From an uncultured Bacilli bacterium (GTDB taxonomy: Bacteria > Bacillota_I > Bacilli_A > RF39 > UBA660), in contig CANRBD010000013.1 in the NCBI GenBank assembly GCA_947628765.1, forward strand, positions 1 to 17,306: a stretch of DNA of 17,306 nt. Direction: 5' to 3'. The position numbers and the translations under genes were made by a program. The notes beneath the pieces are model-generated. The model did no database searches. It was not told the DNA's origin and saw only the letters and a program-made list of their open reading frames with translations. This document shows positions 6,951-15,228 of the stretch, piece after piece; position 1 is the stretch's first letter; each line of letters starts with the position of its first letter.

Positions 6951-7809
6951 AGAAGGTTTAAGACTAGATAACTATTTAGCGAAAATTTTAGATTGTAGTC
7001 GTAGTACTATTACTAAAATGATAAAAAATAACGAAGTTTTAGTTAATGGCAAAACCACTAAAGCGGGCTATTTAACTCGTTTAAATGATGAAATTATCAT
7101 TAATCACCAAGAAGAAGATATGAATGTAACGCCTGAAAACATGGATTTAGATATTGTTTATGAAGATGATGACGTTATTGTTGTTAATAAAGCAAATGGG
7201 GTAGTTGTTCATCCAGCTCCCGGCAATTATCATGGAACTTTAGTTAACGGACTTTTATATCATAGTAAATTAAGTGATAAAAATGGTGCCTTTCGTCCTG
7301 GAATTGTCCACCGTATTGATGCTGATACCACAGGGTTACTTATGGTGGCCAAAAATAATAAAGCCCATGAGGTTTTAGCTAAAGAATTAGCTGAGAAAAA
7401 AACTTATCGTAAATATGTGGCTTTAGTTTGGGGTGTTATTACTAGTGATACGGGGTTAATCGATGCTCCAATTGGTCGTAATCTTAAAGATCGTAAAAAA
7501 ATGGCCATTAATCCAGATGGTAAAGAAGCCATTACCCATTTTAAAGTTTTGAAACGTTTTAAAGCTGCTACTTTAATTGAGTTAAAATTAGAAACCGGTA
7601 GAACGCATCAAATTAGAGTTCATATGGAATATATTGGTCATCCAGTGGTTAATGATCCCGTTTATGGCCGAAGAAAGTTAATCGATAATTCTGGTCAATG
7701 TCTACATGCCAAAGAGTTAGGTTTTATCCATCCAACAACCGGTAAATATATGCAGTTTGATAGCCCACTACCAACTAAATTTTTAAATATTATGAGTTAT
7801 TTTGAATAG
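6931..7809 (+). CDS. RluD-family 23S rRNA pseudouridine synthase
   Basis: This enzyme isomerises uridines to pseudouridine in large-subunit rRNA. It has 292 residues. An N-terminal S4 RNA-binding domain (about 1-62, RLDNYLAKIL...SRSTITKMIKNNEVLVNG type) is joined to the RsuA/RluA catalytic domain. The signature GIVHRIDADTTGLLMVAKN-like box starts at about 124, with catalytic Asp130 in HRID. Further matches are the NKANGVVVHP motif (86-95) and GRTHQIRVH. The start ATG 6931 lies inside the end of lspA, with AGGTGA (6919-6924) upstream; the in-frame GTG 6922 is part of that ribosome site and is less likely. The exact position it modifies (RluD-like 1911/1915/1917) cannot be read from the sequence. 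Confidence 0.93.
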   Translation: MKLTVNEEGLRLDNYLAKILDCSRSTITKMIKNNEVLVNGKTTKAGYLTRLNDEIIINHQEEDMNVTPENMDLDIVYEDDDVIVVNKANGVVVHPAPGNYHGTLVNGLLYHSKLSDKNGAFRPGIVHRIDADTTGLLMVAKNNKAHEVLAKELAEKKTYRKYVALVWGVITSDTGLIDAPIGRNLKDRKKMAINPDGKEAITHFKVLKRFKAATLIELKLETGRTHQIRVHMEYIGHPVVNDPVYGRRKLIDNSGQCLHAKELGFIHPTTGKYMQFDSPLPTKFLNIMSYFE

Positions 7810-7818
7810 GAGGTTATT

Positions 7819-8955
7819 ATGGATAATTTATTGATTGAACATAACGATGAATTGGTTATGAAATTACTTAGATATTTCATTTCGGAAAAAAATTATAATC
7901 CTATTGTTATCAAAGGTATTCAAGGCGAAATTTGGCTTGAAAATTTGGAAGAAGATTATAAAATTGTCCGCATCGTTTCTAACTATATACATAATGATGA
8001 ACAGTTAGAATTTGATCTTTTTAAAACAAGAAAATTAATGAAAATGATTAAAAGGAAAACTCTTTCATTTAGAATGCATGCACTTAGTATTTTTGTTAAT
8101 TTGAATGACAATGTTAATTTGGAAAACTACGATGAAGCGAAAATTGATATTGCTAAAATTGATGATGTCGATGATTTAAATAAATATAATTTTATCGTTG
8201 ATACTTTTCCAGATATTCGTAAAAAAATGAATTTTAAAGAAAAAGGTTTAGATTTATTTGCCAGAATAACTGGTGATATTTATAAAAAGAATGAGGGTGA
8301 TGCCAAAATGAACGAAGACGTATTTACTATAAAAAGACCAGTAATTACCTACACACTTATTATTTTAAATATTATTATTTATATTTTAACTAGTATGTTT
8401 GGACTCATCGATGATTTTGCGGTTAATCGCTTTTATATTACTCATGGAGAACCTTATCGCTTATTTACCGGAATTTTCTTACATGCTAACTTATTTCATT
8501 TAATCTTTAACTGTTATGCATTATATATTATTGGCATGCAGCTAGAAAGTTTTTTAGGTAAATGGAAATATTTAGCTGTATATTTATTAAGTGGTTTGGC
8601 TGGAAGTGCACTTTCTATATTTATGAGTACCGGCTTTAGTGTGGGAGCTTCTGGAGCCATCTTTGGTCTTTTAGGCTCTTTAGTATACTTTGGTTATCAT
8701 TACCGTGTATATTTGGAAACCGTTGTTAAATCACAAATTATTCCATTAATTGTTATCAATTTACTTATTGGCTTAATGCCAGGCATTGATAACTGGGCTC
8801 ACGTTGGAGGCTTAATCGGTGGTGTTTTTGCAACAATGGCAGTTGGAGTCAAATATAAATCTACAACTTTTGAAATGGTAAATGGTATCATTTTATACTT
8901 GATCTTAGTTGGTTTCCTTTTATATATGACTTTTAGTGGGATGTTATTTAATTAA
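7819..8955 (+). CDS. Rhomboid-family intramembrane serine protease (GluP/YqgP-like)
   Basis: This membrane protease cleaves transmembrane substrates; Bacillus YqgP (GluP) acts in membrane protein quality control. It has 378 residues. An N-terminal soluble domain of about 165 residues (with YNPIVIKGIQGEIWLEN, 26-42) resembles the YqgP N-terminal region and is followed by at least six hydrophobic helices. The catalytic dyad is Ser278 in VGASGAIFG and His328 in NWAHVGG. HANLFHLIFN (222-231) supplies the conserved His and Asn of the oxyanion region. It lacks the C-terminal TPR repeats of B. subtilis YqgP, so it is a shorter version. AGGAGG (7808-7813) precedes ATG 7819, 9 nt after rluD, so it is the last gene of the lspA operon. 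Confidence 0.92.
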   Translation: MDNLLIEHNDELVMKLLRYFISEKNYNPIVIKGIQGEIWLENLEEDYKIVRIVSNYIHNDEQLEFDLFKTRKLMKMIKRKTLSFRMHALSIFVNLNDNVNLENYDEAKIDIAKIDDVDDLNKYNFIVDTFPDIRKKMNFKEKGLDLFARITGDIYKKNEGDAKMNEDVFTIKRPVITYTLIILNIIIYILTSMFGLIDDFAVNRFYITHGEPYRLFTGIFLHANLFHLIFNCYALYIIGMQLESFLGKWKYLAVYLLSGLAGSALSIFMSTGFSVGASGAIFGLLGSLVYFGYHYRVYLETVVKSQIIPLIVINLLIGLMPGIDNWAHVGGLIGGVFATMAVGVKYKSTTFEMVNGIILYLILVGFLLYMTFSGMLFN

Positions 8956-8985
8956 AAATCTTAGAAAAAACTCTAAGATTTTTTT
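8954..8985 (+). terminator. Strong terminator of the lspA-rluD-rhomboid operon
   Basis: A 12-bp perfect stem (8954-8965 with 8972-8983) has a 6-nt loop and ends in a T-run to 8985. It overlaps the rhomboid stop codon by two bases and insulates comEA from upstream transcription. Confidence 0.88.
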
Positions 8986-9007
8986 ATATAAAAATTTAAA
9001 AATTTTG

Positions 9008-9054
9008 AAGAAAAAAGCAGGAATTTGATATGTCTTTAAAGTATATTAAAGTAA
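9008..9054 (+). promoter_or_regulatory. Sigma-H-like promoter, copy A (comEA-comEC)
   Basis: This 47-bp block is 42/47 identical to copy B at 12996-13042. GCAGGAATT (9017-9025) fits the sigma-H -35 consensus RnAGGAwww. After 12 nt comes AAAGTAT (9038-9044), which matches RnnGAAT except for one base. TATATT (9042-9047) could also be read as a sigma-A -10, but no TTGACA-like -35 is present. The block lies 22 nt before the comEA ATG. Confidence 0.62.
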
Positions 9055-9076
9055 AGGGGCTTAGAAAGGAGAAATA

Positions 9077-9745
9077 ATGTTTAATGACTTAACCTCAAAA
9101 TATAAACCATTTATTGTTTTAGGGGTGATTATTTTTATTTTAACGGGACTTAATTTATATATGCTTTATTTACTAAATGAGAAAGAAGAAACTCCAGAGA
9201 TAGTTACCCAAGTTGAACCTAAAAAGACGATTAAATTATTAAAAGTTGACATTAAAGGCGAAATTAAAAACCCGGGTTTATATGAAGTGGAAAGTGGTAG
9301 TCGGGTAATGGACGTTATTAATAAAGCTGGCGGGCTTAATAATACAGCTGATACCACAGTTATAAATTTAAGCAAAAAAGTTAAAGATGAAATGGTTATC
9401 TTAATTTATTCTAAAGAAGAGGTTTTAAAAATGAAAGAAAAATCTGAAGCTAGTGAAATAGTTTGCCCAGAAGTCAATGATGCCTGCGCTAAAGATGAAG
9501 TGCTAGAGCCATTAATTGAAACGAATGAAAAAGCACCAGCTGAAATACCAGCCGGCAAAATAAATATCAATACAGCGACTTTAGAAGAATTGCAAACTCT
9601 AACAGGTATTGGTGAGGCTAAAGCTCAAGCAATTATTGAATATCGCTCGCAAAATGGTAAATTTTCCAGTACTGAAGACATCAAAAACGTAAATGGTATT
9701 GGAGAGGCGCTTTTTGAAAAAATCAAAAACAATATCACTGTTTAA
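9077..9745 (+). CDS. comEA: Competence protein ComEA, DNA receptor
   Basis: ComEA is a membrane-anchored protein that binds incoming double-stranded DNA outside the cell and passes it to the ComEC channel. It has 222 residues. A membrane anchor lies at about 11-33 with a short cytoplasmic start, followed by a SLBB domain (about 53-112, with VDIKGEIKNPGLYEV) and an acidic linker with two cysteines (Cys130, Cys137). A helix-hairpin-helix DNA-binding domain closes the protein (about 160-222, ININTATLEELQTLTGIG and a second GIGEALFEKI). AAAGGAG (9065-9071) precedes ATG 9077. A strong upstream terminator and the sigma-H-like element suggest regulated, not read-through, expression. comEC begins inside its 3' end. 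Confidence 0.95.
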   Translation: MFNDLTSKYKPFIVLGVIIFILTGLNLYMLYLLNEKEETPEIVTQVEPKKTIKLLKVDIKGEIKNPGLYEVESGSRVMDVINKAGGLNNTADTTVINLSKKVKDEMVILIYSKEEVLKMKEKSEASEIVCPEVNDACAKDEVLEPLIETNEKAPAEIPAGKININTATLEELQTLTGIGEAKAQAIIEYRSQNGKFSSTEDIKNVNGIGEALFEKIKNNITV

Positions 9746-11774
9746 TTGCTTAACTATTTTATTATTAATTTTTGCCATTTTAAATGTTATTTTAAATTAT
9801 AATAAAATTCCTATAAGTAAATATCATAATCAAAAAATAATTACTGGAAATATTACAAAATGTACCGCTAAAGATGATAGCTATCAAATAATTATTAATG
9901 GTAAAGAAAAAGTATTAATTAATTATAATCATTCTTTTAATTGTAAATTAGGAATTAAAATAAAGGCTTATGGGAAATTGCAATTACCTAAATCAAATAA
10001 TATTTTTAATTTATTTGATTATCAAAAGTATTTATTAAGTGAAAAAATTATTTATACATTTAAAGCTGATAAAATTAAAGTACTTAATAGGCAAGTAAAT
10101 TATTTATATAAAATCAAAAATAGCCTTAAAGACTATATTAATACTTATAAATCTAAAGATTATTTAAATGCCTTTATTTTAGGTGATAGTAAGAACATTG
10201 AAAGAGAAGTTAGGGATAGTTATCAAATAAATGGTCTTAGTCATCTTCTAGCCGTGTCTGGCATGCATATCACTGTTTTAGCCACTATTATTTTATTTAT
10301 TTTAAATAAAATAAGTAAAAAAGAAAAACGCCATTATATTATTTTAATTTTATGTTTAATTTTCTATATGTTTTTAACTAATTTCACGCCATCAGTCGTT
10401 AGGGCTAGTTTAATGTTCATAATTTTGACTATAAAAAAAGTGTTTAATTTAAAAATTTCATCAATTTCGGTTTTCCTTTTGGTTTTAGCTTTGTATCTTT
10501 TAGATAATCCTTATATGATTTATCATTTAGGTTTTATCTATTCCTTTACCATTACTTTTTATTTAATACTATTTAATAAATTAATCATTAATATTAAAGG
10601 ATATTTTAAAAAGATCCTTATGATTTCCTTTATTGCTTTTTTAGCGGGCATGCCGATTACTATTAATAATTTTTTCAGTATAAATCTAGTTTCAATTTTA
10701 TTAAATACTATTTTTGTTCCTTTAGTTTCTTTAGTTATTTATCCTATGAATTTACTTGTACTTTTGTTTAAACCATTAGATAATCTTTTACAGGTATTTG
10801 TATCTTTTATGGAAAATTTATCGCTTATTTTTAGCCATTTTGATATTAGTATTATTTTAAAACATATGAACTTATTAGTTTTTATTATATATTATTTATT
10901 AATTACTTATGCTTTATATAAACTTTCAAAGAAACAAAAAAGAGGCTTAGTTATTTTAATAATAACTTTAATTATTCATAATAATATTAATTATTTTGAT
11001 CGTGCTTCATCAATGACAATGATTGATATCGGTCAAGGCGATAGTATTCTTTTAAAATTAGAACATAATAAAGGAAATATTTTAATTGATACCGGTGGCG
11101 TTATTTCATATGATGATAAAAAGCCTTACGATTTAGCGACAAATAAAATTATTCCTTATTTAAAAAGTGAAGGTATTAAAAAGTTAGATTATTTAATACT
11201 TACCCATGGTGACTTTGATCATGCTGGTATGGCTATTAATTTACTTAAGAATTTTCAAATTAATCAAGTTTTATTTAATAGTAATCATGATAACAAATTA
11301 GAAAATCAAATAATTAAATATTTAAACAATCATCAGCAAAAATACACTCATATTAAAGATGAAAAAATAAAGATTGGAAATATTTATTTACAATTTTTAG
11401 ATAGCCAAAAGACTGATAATGAAAATGATGATAGTTTAATTATTTATACTAAAATAAAAAACACTAGTATTTTATTAATGGGTGATGCCAGTACAAAACG
11501 GGAAAAATATATTTTAAATAAATATGAATTACCAAAAATCGATATCTTAAAAGTTGGTCATCATGGTAGTGCCACATCTTCAAGTAAAAGTTTCATTAAT
11601 CAAATTACGCCTAAATACTCTCTAATATCTGTAGGTAAAAATAACATCTATGGACATCCTCACTCAAAAACTCTTAAAATTCTTAAATCATCTGAAATCT
11701 TAAGAACTGATTTAAATGGCAGTATTAAAATCGAAATATATGGGCAAAAACGAAAAATAAAATTATGTCATTAA
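9714..11774 (+). CDS. comEC: Competence protein ComEC, DNA uptake channel
   Basis: ComEC carries transforming DNA across the membrane as a single strand. The protein has 686 residues from TTG 9714, chosen because GGAGAGG (9701-9707) is 6 nt upstream; ATG 9693 in the same frame has no ribosome site. An N-terminal hydrophobic segment and OB-like region (about 1-150) are followed by the polytopic competence domain with the signature SHLLAVSGMH (about 176-185). A C-terminal metallo-beta-lactamase fold holds THGDFDH near 496, LLMGDAS, GHHGS near 613 and YGHPHS. The putative nuclease metal ligands therefore look intact, which is not so in all ComEC proteins. It overlaps comEA by 32 nt in another frame, so it is translationally coupled. 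It is somewhat shorter than B. subtilis ComEC (about 776 residues) but shows no break. Confidence 0.95.
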   Translation: MKKSKTISLFNCLTILLLIFAILNVILNYNKIPISKYHNQKIITGNITKCTAKDDSYQIIINGKEKVLINYNHSFNCKLGIKIKAYGKLQLPKSNNIFNLFDYQKYLLSEKIIYTFKADKIKVLNRQVNYLYKIKNSLKDYINTYKSKDYLNAFILGDSKNIEREVRDSYQINGLSHLLAVSGMHITVLATIILFILNKISKKEKRHYIILILCLIFYMFLTNFTPSVVRASLMFIILTIKKVFNLKISSISVFLLVLALYLLDNPYMIYHLGFIYSFTITFYLILFNKLIINIKGYFKKILMISFIAFLAGMPITINNFFSINLVSILLNTIFVPLVSLVIYPMNLLVLLFKPLDNLLQVFVSFMENLSLIFSHFDISIILKHMNLLVFIIYYLLITYALYKLSKKQKRGLVILIITLIIHNNINYFDRASSMTMIDIGQGDSILLKLEHNKGNILIDTGGVISYDDKKPYDLATNKIIPYLKSEGIKKLDYLILTHGDFDHAGMAINLLKNFQINQVLFNSNHDNKLENQIIKYLNNHQQKYTHIKDEKIKIGNIYLQFLDSQKTDNENDDSLIIYTKIKNTSILLMGDASTKREKYILNKYELPKIDILKVGHHGSATSSSKSFINQITPKYSLISVGKNNIYGHPHSKTLKILKSSEILRTDLNGSIKIEIYGQKRKIKLCH

Positions 11775-11775
11775 G

Positions 11776-11804
11776 TTGATATCAGAACAAATATATGTTA
11801 ATAT
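11776..11804 (+). promoter_or_regulatory. Promoter of the DUF3592-like gene
   Basis: TTGATA (11776-11781), 17 nt, then TAATAT (11799-11804), with an extended TG at 11796-11797. It begins just after the comEC stop codon. Confidence 0.5.
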
Positions 11805-11828
11805 ATTAATAGAATAGGAGTGACTAAT

Positions 11829-12710
11829 ATGTATGACATTAATATGCGAAATGTCAAAAAAGGTGCTTGGATATATTATTTATTTATTATAGTTGGCGTT
11901 GTATTTATGTTTCTCATGATTACCATATTTATTAATAATCAAAATAATCTAAAGAAGATGGATAAAGAAGTAATCTCAACTAGTGTCACCACTGAAAAGC
12001 ACTATGACGATGGGGAATATGAATATTTAGCTATATATCACTATCAAGTAAATGGACAGAATTATAGCTGTCGAGATTCTAGTTATAGCGCAAGACCAAA
12101 AAATGACAATAAAGTAGTTTACTATGAGGCAAATAATCCACAAAATTGTTCCCTAGAAAAACCCGGTTTTAGTTATGTTACTTTATTATCACTAATTATT
12201 CCATTTGTCTTTATTATAATAGGTATTTATAACGTTATAAAACAGAAACAAAGAGTTAAAGTAATTGAACAGTTAAATAAAACTGGCAAATTAATAAAAA
12301 ATATCCCATATCATTTAGAAAATTCTGGAGTCAGAGTAAATGATCGTCCAGTAAAATGTTTAGTTGTCGATTATGTTCTTCCATCAGGTTCTATAGTTCC
12401 ACTATATAGTGATTTACGATATGATAAAGCCTTATTTGATAAAGATGGCATGGTAGATTTAGTAATAGATGAAAACAATCCCAATAATTATTTTATTGAT
12501 TTTGAGATAAATCGTTTATCAGGTAATTTACCTGAAGATTATAATAAAGGGCAGTTTGCAAAACCAAATGCCGAAAATAATTTAAATAATATTAATACGA
12601 TAGATAAGGTCATGCCAATTATTAAAAATCTTCAGAATAATCAAACAAACAATATAAATCAAGCTGATAATCAATCTTTAAATAATCAAGATTCTAATCA
12701 GCCTCATTAA
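11829..12710 (+). CDS. Two-helix membrane protein with duplicated DUF3592-like domain
   Basis: The function is not recognised. The protein has 293 residues from ATG 11829, where TAGGAGTGA (11815-11823) is the ribosome site; a GTG at 11820 lies within that site and is unlikely to be used. TM helix 1 is at about 13-36 and helix 2 at about 117-137. The segment between them (about 40-113) reads like a DUF3592 domain, with YHYQVNGQNY then VVYYEANNPQNC. The part after helix 2 (about 150-230) repeats the pattern with VVDYVLPSG and LVIDENNPNNYF, so the domain seems duplicated on the two sides of the membrane. The last 45 or so residues are extremely rich in Asn and Gln and probably disordered. It has its own promoter and terminator between comEC and the bacteriocin locus. 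An immunity or envelope role is possible but unsupported. Confidence 0.75.
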   Translation: MYDINMRNVKKGAWIYYLFIIVGVVFMFLMITIFINNQNNLKKMDKEVISTSVTTEKHYDDGEYEYLAIYHYQVNGQNYSCRDSSYSARPKNDNKVVYYEANNPQNCSLEKPGFSYVTLLSLIIPFVFIIIGIYNVIKQKQRVKVIEQLNKTGKLIKNIPYHLENSGVRVNDRPVKCLVVDYVLPSGSIVPLYSDLRYDKALFDKDGMVDLVIDENNPNNYFIDFEINRLSGNLPEDYNKGQFAKPNAENNLNNINTIDKVMPIIKNLQNNQTNNINQADNQSLNNQDSNQPH

Positions 12711-12737
12711 AGAATTATTACAAAGTAATTCTTTTTT
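12710..12737 (+). terminator. Terminator of the DUF3592-like gene
   Basis: The stem AAGAATTA (12710-12717) / TAATTCTT (12726-12733) runs into a T-run to 12737. It begins on the last base of the stop codon. Confidence 0.75.
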
Positions 12738-12995
12738 ATTTATAAGAAAAGTTAATTTTTAAATAGGATAAATATGGTAAATGTATTTTGATATTGGTTT
12801 AGGTATAATTGTTTATACAAAAATTTAAAGTGTGAATATATTAATAATGGAAACGTTAAAAATAATTTAAAGGAATATATTTAATCAAAGATAACATACT
12901 AAAAATAGGTGGTAAAAACCATTTATTTTCGCCCGCTAATGCTTTAGCGTTTTATATAGATGCCCCTAAAAGGGGCTTTTATTTTGAAAAAATTT
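12738..12995 (+). other. Gene-free spacer with several hairpins upstream of the bacteriocin transporter
   Basis: No open frame longer than a few codons occurs on either strand. The inverted repeat GTATAA-TTGT-TTATAC (12803-12818) contains a TATAAT and could be a promoter or operator. Two further hairpins follow: CGCTAA/TTAGCG (12934-12939 with 12944-12949, then TTTT) and the GC-rich terminator at 12962-12980. A small untranslated transcript of about 160 nt from near 12815 to 12980 is possible. I recognise no riboswitch consensus. Confidence 0.45.
12962..12980 (+). terminator. GC-rich terminator before the bacteriocin operon
   Basis: GCCCCT (12962-12967) pairs with AGGGGC (12971-12976) around AAA, then TTTT. 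It is unusually GC-rich for this window and sits 16 nt before the sigma-H-like element, so it should shield the transporter from upstream read-through. Confidence 0.75.
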
Positions 12996-13042
12996 AAGAA
13001 AAAAGCAGGAATTAGATATAGCTTTAGGGTATATTAAAGTAA
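12996..13042 (+). promoter_or_regulatory. Sigma-H-like promoter, copy B (bacteriocin operon)
   Basis: This 47-bp block matches copy A (9008-9054) at 42 positions, with no gaps. GCAGGAATT is at 13005-13013. After the same 12-nt spacing comes AGGGTAT (13026-13032), one base from the sigma-H -10 RnnGAAT. All five differences lie outside the -35 box, and the conserved GTATATTAAAGTAA core is intact. It ends directly at the AGGAGG of the transporter gene, 11 nt before its ATG. Confidence 0.62.
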
Positions 13043-13053
13043 GGAGGTAAAAG

Positions 13054-15060
13054 ATGTTTAAAAAATATCCTTTTGTTAAACAAACTAGTCTTAAAGACTG
13101 TGGAGCTGCTTGTGTGATGATGATTGTAAAATATTATCATGGCAGTATTAGCTATATTAGATTAAATGAAATGCTCAAAATAACAAGAAATGGTATTACA
13201 GCTTATCATATTGTTGAAACTTTAAAAACTTTAGGTTTCAATGCTTATGGAGTAAAAGCTTCATTTCTAAAGCCCACTAAAATACCTTTTATTGCAAATT
13301 TAATTATTTCTAATTCCTACCGACATTATGTAGTGGTCTATGAAGTGACTAAATCATTTATTTTAATGGCTGATCCAGCTCAAGGTCTAATTAAAATAAG
13401 CAAAGATGAATTTTATAAAATGTGGACAGGCATTAATCTTTTAATGTATCCTATAAAACCAATTATTAAACTAAAAGATGATAATTATATTAAAATGTTA
13501 AAAAAAATACTTACCCCTAATTTAAAGAAAATTTTTGGTGTTGGTTTTTTATCCTTATTGCTGACTTTTTGTGGTATTATTGGTTCATTTTTCTTCCAAA
13601 GCCTTATAGATAATTTACAAAATAAGGATAATTTAAAATTTGTGGTTATTATTTTTTCATTATTAAGTTTAATTAAAATTTTTACTAGTTTTTTTCGCAA
13701 TCGTCTATTAATAAAACTTACTAATATTATGGACCGAGATTTAACAAAAAATACTTTTAAACAAATTATATTACTTCCTTATCTTTACTACCATAATCAT
13801 ACAACTGGTGAAATTGTGAATAAAATTTCTGATTTACAAATAGTAAGAGATGTTATCAGTAAAATTTTATTAACCTTATTTATTGATATGCCACTAATGG
13901 TATTTTCCGGAATTTTACTTTTTATGATTAACAAAATATTATTTTTCTTAGTGATGTTTCTAGTAGGTAGTTATATCCTTGTATTTTTATTATTTAAAAA
14001 GAAAATTAACTTTGCGGTTAATGATGTTTTGGAAGCTAAATCGGTGGTTTATTCCTATATGACTGAAGCGATTGAAGGTTTTGAAACAATTAAAGGCATA
14101 AGTATTGAAAACAAAATTCAAGAGCAGCTAAATCTTAAATATGATAAAATCCTTACTAAAAAATATAAGCTAGATCATTTAGTTAATTATCAACTTTTAT
14201 TTAAAGATTTAATTGGTAATGTTGGCACAATCATAATTTTAGTAGTTGGCATTTATCTAATTAAAATACAAGTTTTATCGCTTAGTCTTTTTATTACTTA
14301 TACGCTTTTGCTTAACCTTTTTTTAGAACCATTGCGAAGTATCATCGATTTAGATTTAGAAATGAAAGAACTAAAAAATGTGGTTAGGCGAGTTTTAGAT
14401 TTATATGAAGTTGATTATCGAAAGTTAGAAGATGATATCCAGACTATTGAAATGCAGCAAGTTAAATTTACTTTTGATGATGAACATGTTATTTTGAAAA
14501 ATATTAATTTAAAAATCACAAAAGGGGAAAAAATATTGGTAAGTGGTCCAAGTGGCAGTGGCAAAAGTACTTTGTTTAAGTTGCTTAAAGGATATTATCC
14601 TAAGTATGATGGGAAAATATTAATAAATGGTGTGCAAGAACACGGCATATATAGTAAAATACATTATTTGCCTCAAAAATCAAAGATTTTTACAGCGACC
14701 ATTGATGAAAATTTAACTTTAAAAGGTAGTAAGAATTTACAGAAGATAAAAAGGATGTGCCGGCTAGGAGATATTGCTAGAAAATATCATCTAGGTTATT
14801 CTACTTTATTAGAGGAGGATGGTTTCAATATTTCCGGCGGACAAAAACAAAGAATAGCTTTATCCAGAGCCCTTCAAGATTACAGTGTTTTAATTATTGA
14901 TGAAGGCTTAAATGCTATCGATGTTAATATGGAACGAAAAATACTTAAAGATTTGTTTAAAAATTATCCACATAAAACGATTATTGTGATTTCACATCGC
15001 TTAGATAATTTGGATTTATTTGATCGTTTTCTTAAATTAAAAAAAGAAAAAATAATTTAA
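13054..15060 (+). CDS. Peptidase C39 bacteriocin ABC transporter
   Basis: This is an ABC exporter that cuts double-glycine leaders and secretes the mature peptide (LagD/ComA/LcnC type). It has 668 residues. The C39 domain (about 1-130) carries Gln10, Cys16 in KDCGAACV, His91 in RHYVVVYEV and Asp107 in ADPAQG, so the protease looks intact. A transmembrane domain with about six helices spans 155-430. The nucleotide-binding domain has Walker A GPSGSGKST (498-506), Gln541, signature ISGGQ (593-597), Walker B VLIIDE (612-617) and His648. The sequence DEGLNAID after Walker B departs from the common DEATSALD but keeps the catalytic Glu. AGGAGG precedes ATG 13054. Two leader peptides follow 27 nt downstream and are the obvious cargo. 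No accessory (HlyD-like) protein is encoded nearby. Confidence 0.93.
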   Translation: MFKKYPFVKQTSLKDCGAACVMMIVKYYHGSISYIRLNEMLKITRNGITAYHIVETLKTLGFNAYGVKASFLKPTKIPFIANLIISNSYRHYVVVYEVTKSFILMADPAQGLIKISKDEFYKMWTGINLLMYPIKPIIKLKDDNYIKMLKKILTPNLKKIFGVGFLSLLLTFCGIIGSFFFQSLIDNLQNKDNLKFVVIIFSLLSLIKIFTSFFRNRLLIKLTNIMDRDLTKNTFKQIILLPYLYYHNHTTGEIVNKISDLQIVRDVISKILLTLFIDMPLMVFSGILLFMINKILFFLVMFLVGSYILVFLLFKKKINFAVNDVLEAKSVVYSYMTEAIEGFETIKGISIENKIQEQLNLKYDKILTKKYKLDHLVNYQLLFKDLIGNVGTIIILVVGIYLIKIQVLSLSLFITYTLLLNLFLEPLRSIIDLDLEMKELKNVVRRVLDLYEVDYRKLEDDIQTIEMQQVKFTFDDEHVILKNINLKITKGEKILVSGPSGSGKSTLFKLLKGYYPKYDGKILINGVQEHGIYSKIHYLPQKSKIFTATIDENLTLKGSKNLQKIKRMCRLGDIARKYHLGYSTLLEEDGFNISGGQKQRIALSRALQDYSVLIIDEGLNAIDVNMERKILKDLFKNYPHKTIIVISHRLDNLDLFDRFLKLKKEKII

Positions 15061-15087
15061 GAGAAAAAAAAGCGAAAGGAGAAACAT

Positions 15088-15228
15088 ATGAATATGAGTA
15101 AAAAAGAATTATTAGCAGTTACTGGCGGTGGTATTAATTTGGGCGTACTAGCTGGTATTGGAGCGGTGATTACATTTTTTATAGGAGTTATCGATGGATA
15201 TTTACGTCCAGTAAAATGCGAGTCATGA
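15088..15228 (+). CDS. Double-glycine-leader bacteriocin peptide, alpha partner
   Basis: This small gene (46 residues) begins at ATG 15088 with AAAGGAG (15075-15081) and stops at TGA 15226-15228. The leader MNMSKKELLAVTGG matches the double-glycine type cut by C39 exporters. The predicted core of 32 residues starts GINLGVLAG and ends PVKCES. It is Gly- and Ile/Val-rich, amphiphilic to hydrophobic, with GxxxG motifs GVLAG and GVIDG, as found in class IIb two-peptide bacteriocins that pack helix to helix in the target membrane. A single cysteine lies third from the end. It lies 27 nt after the transporter and overlaps the next peptide gene by 4 nt (ATGA). No lantibiotic or radical-SAM modification gene is nearby, so the peptide is probably unmodified. 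The exact family is not recognised. Confidence 0.82.
   Translation: MNMSKKELLAVTGGGINLGVLAGIGAVITFFIGVIDGYLRPVKCES

Noticed and set aside
12711..13053. Riboswitch upstream of the bacteriocin transporter
   Set aside because: The hairpins do not match any riboswitch consensus I know, and the GC-rich terminator lies upstream of the inferred promoter, so it cannot act as an attenuator on that transcript.
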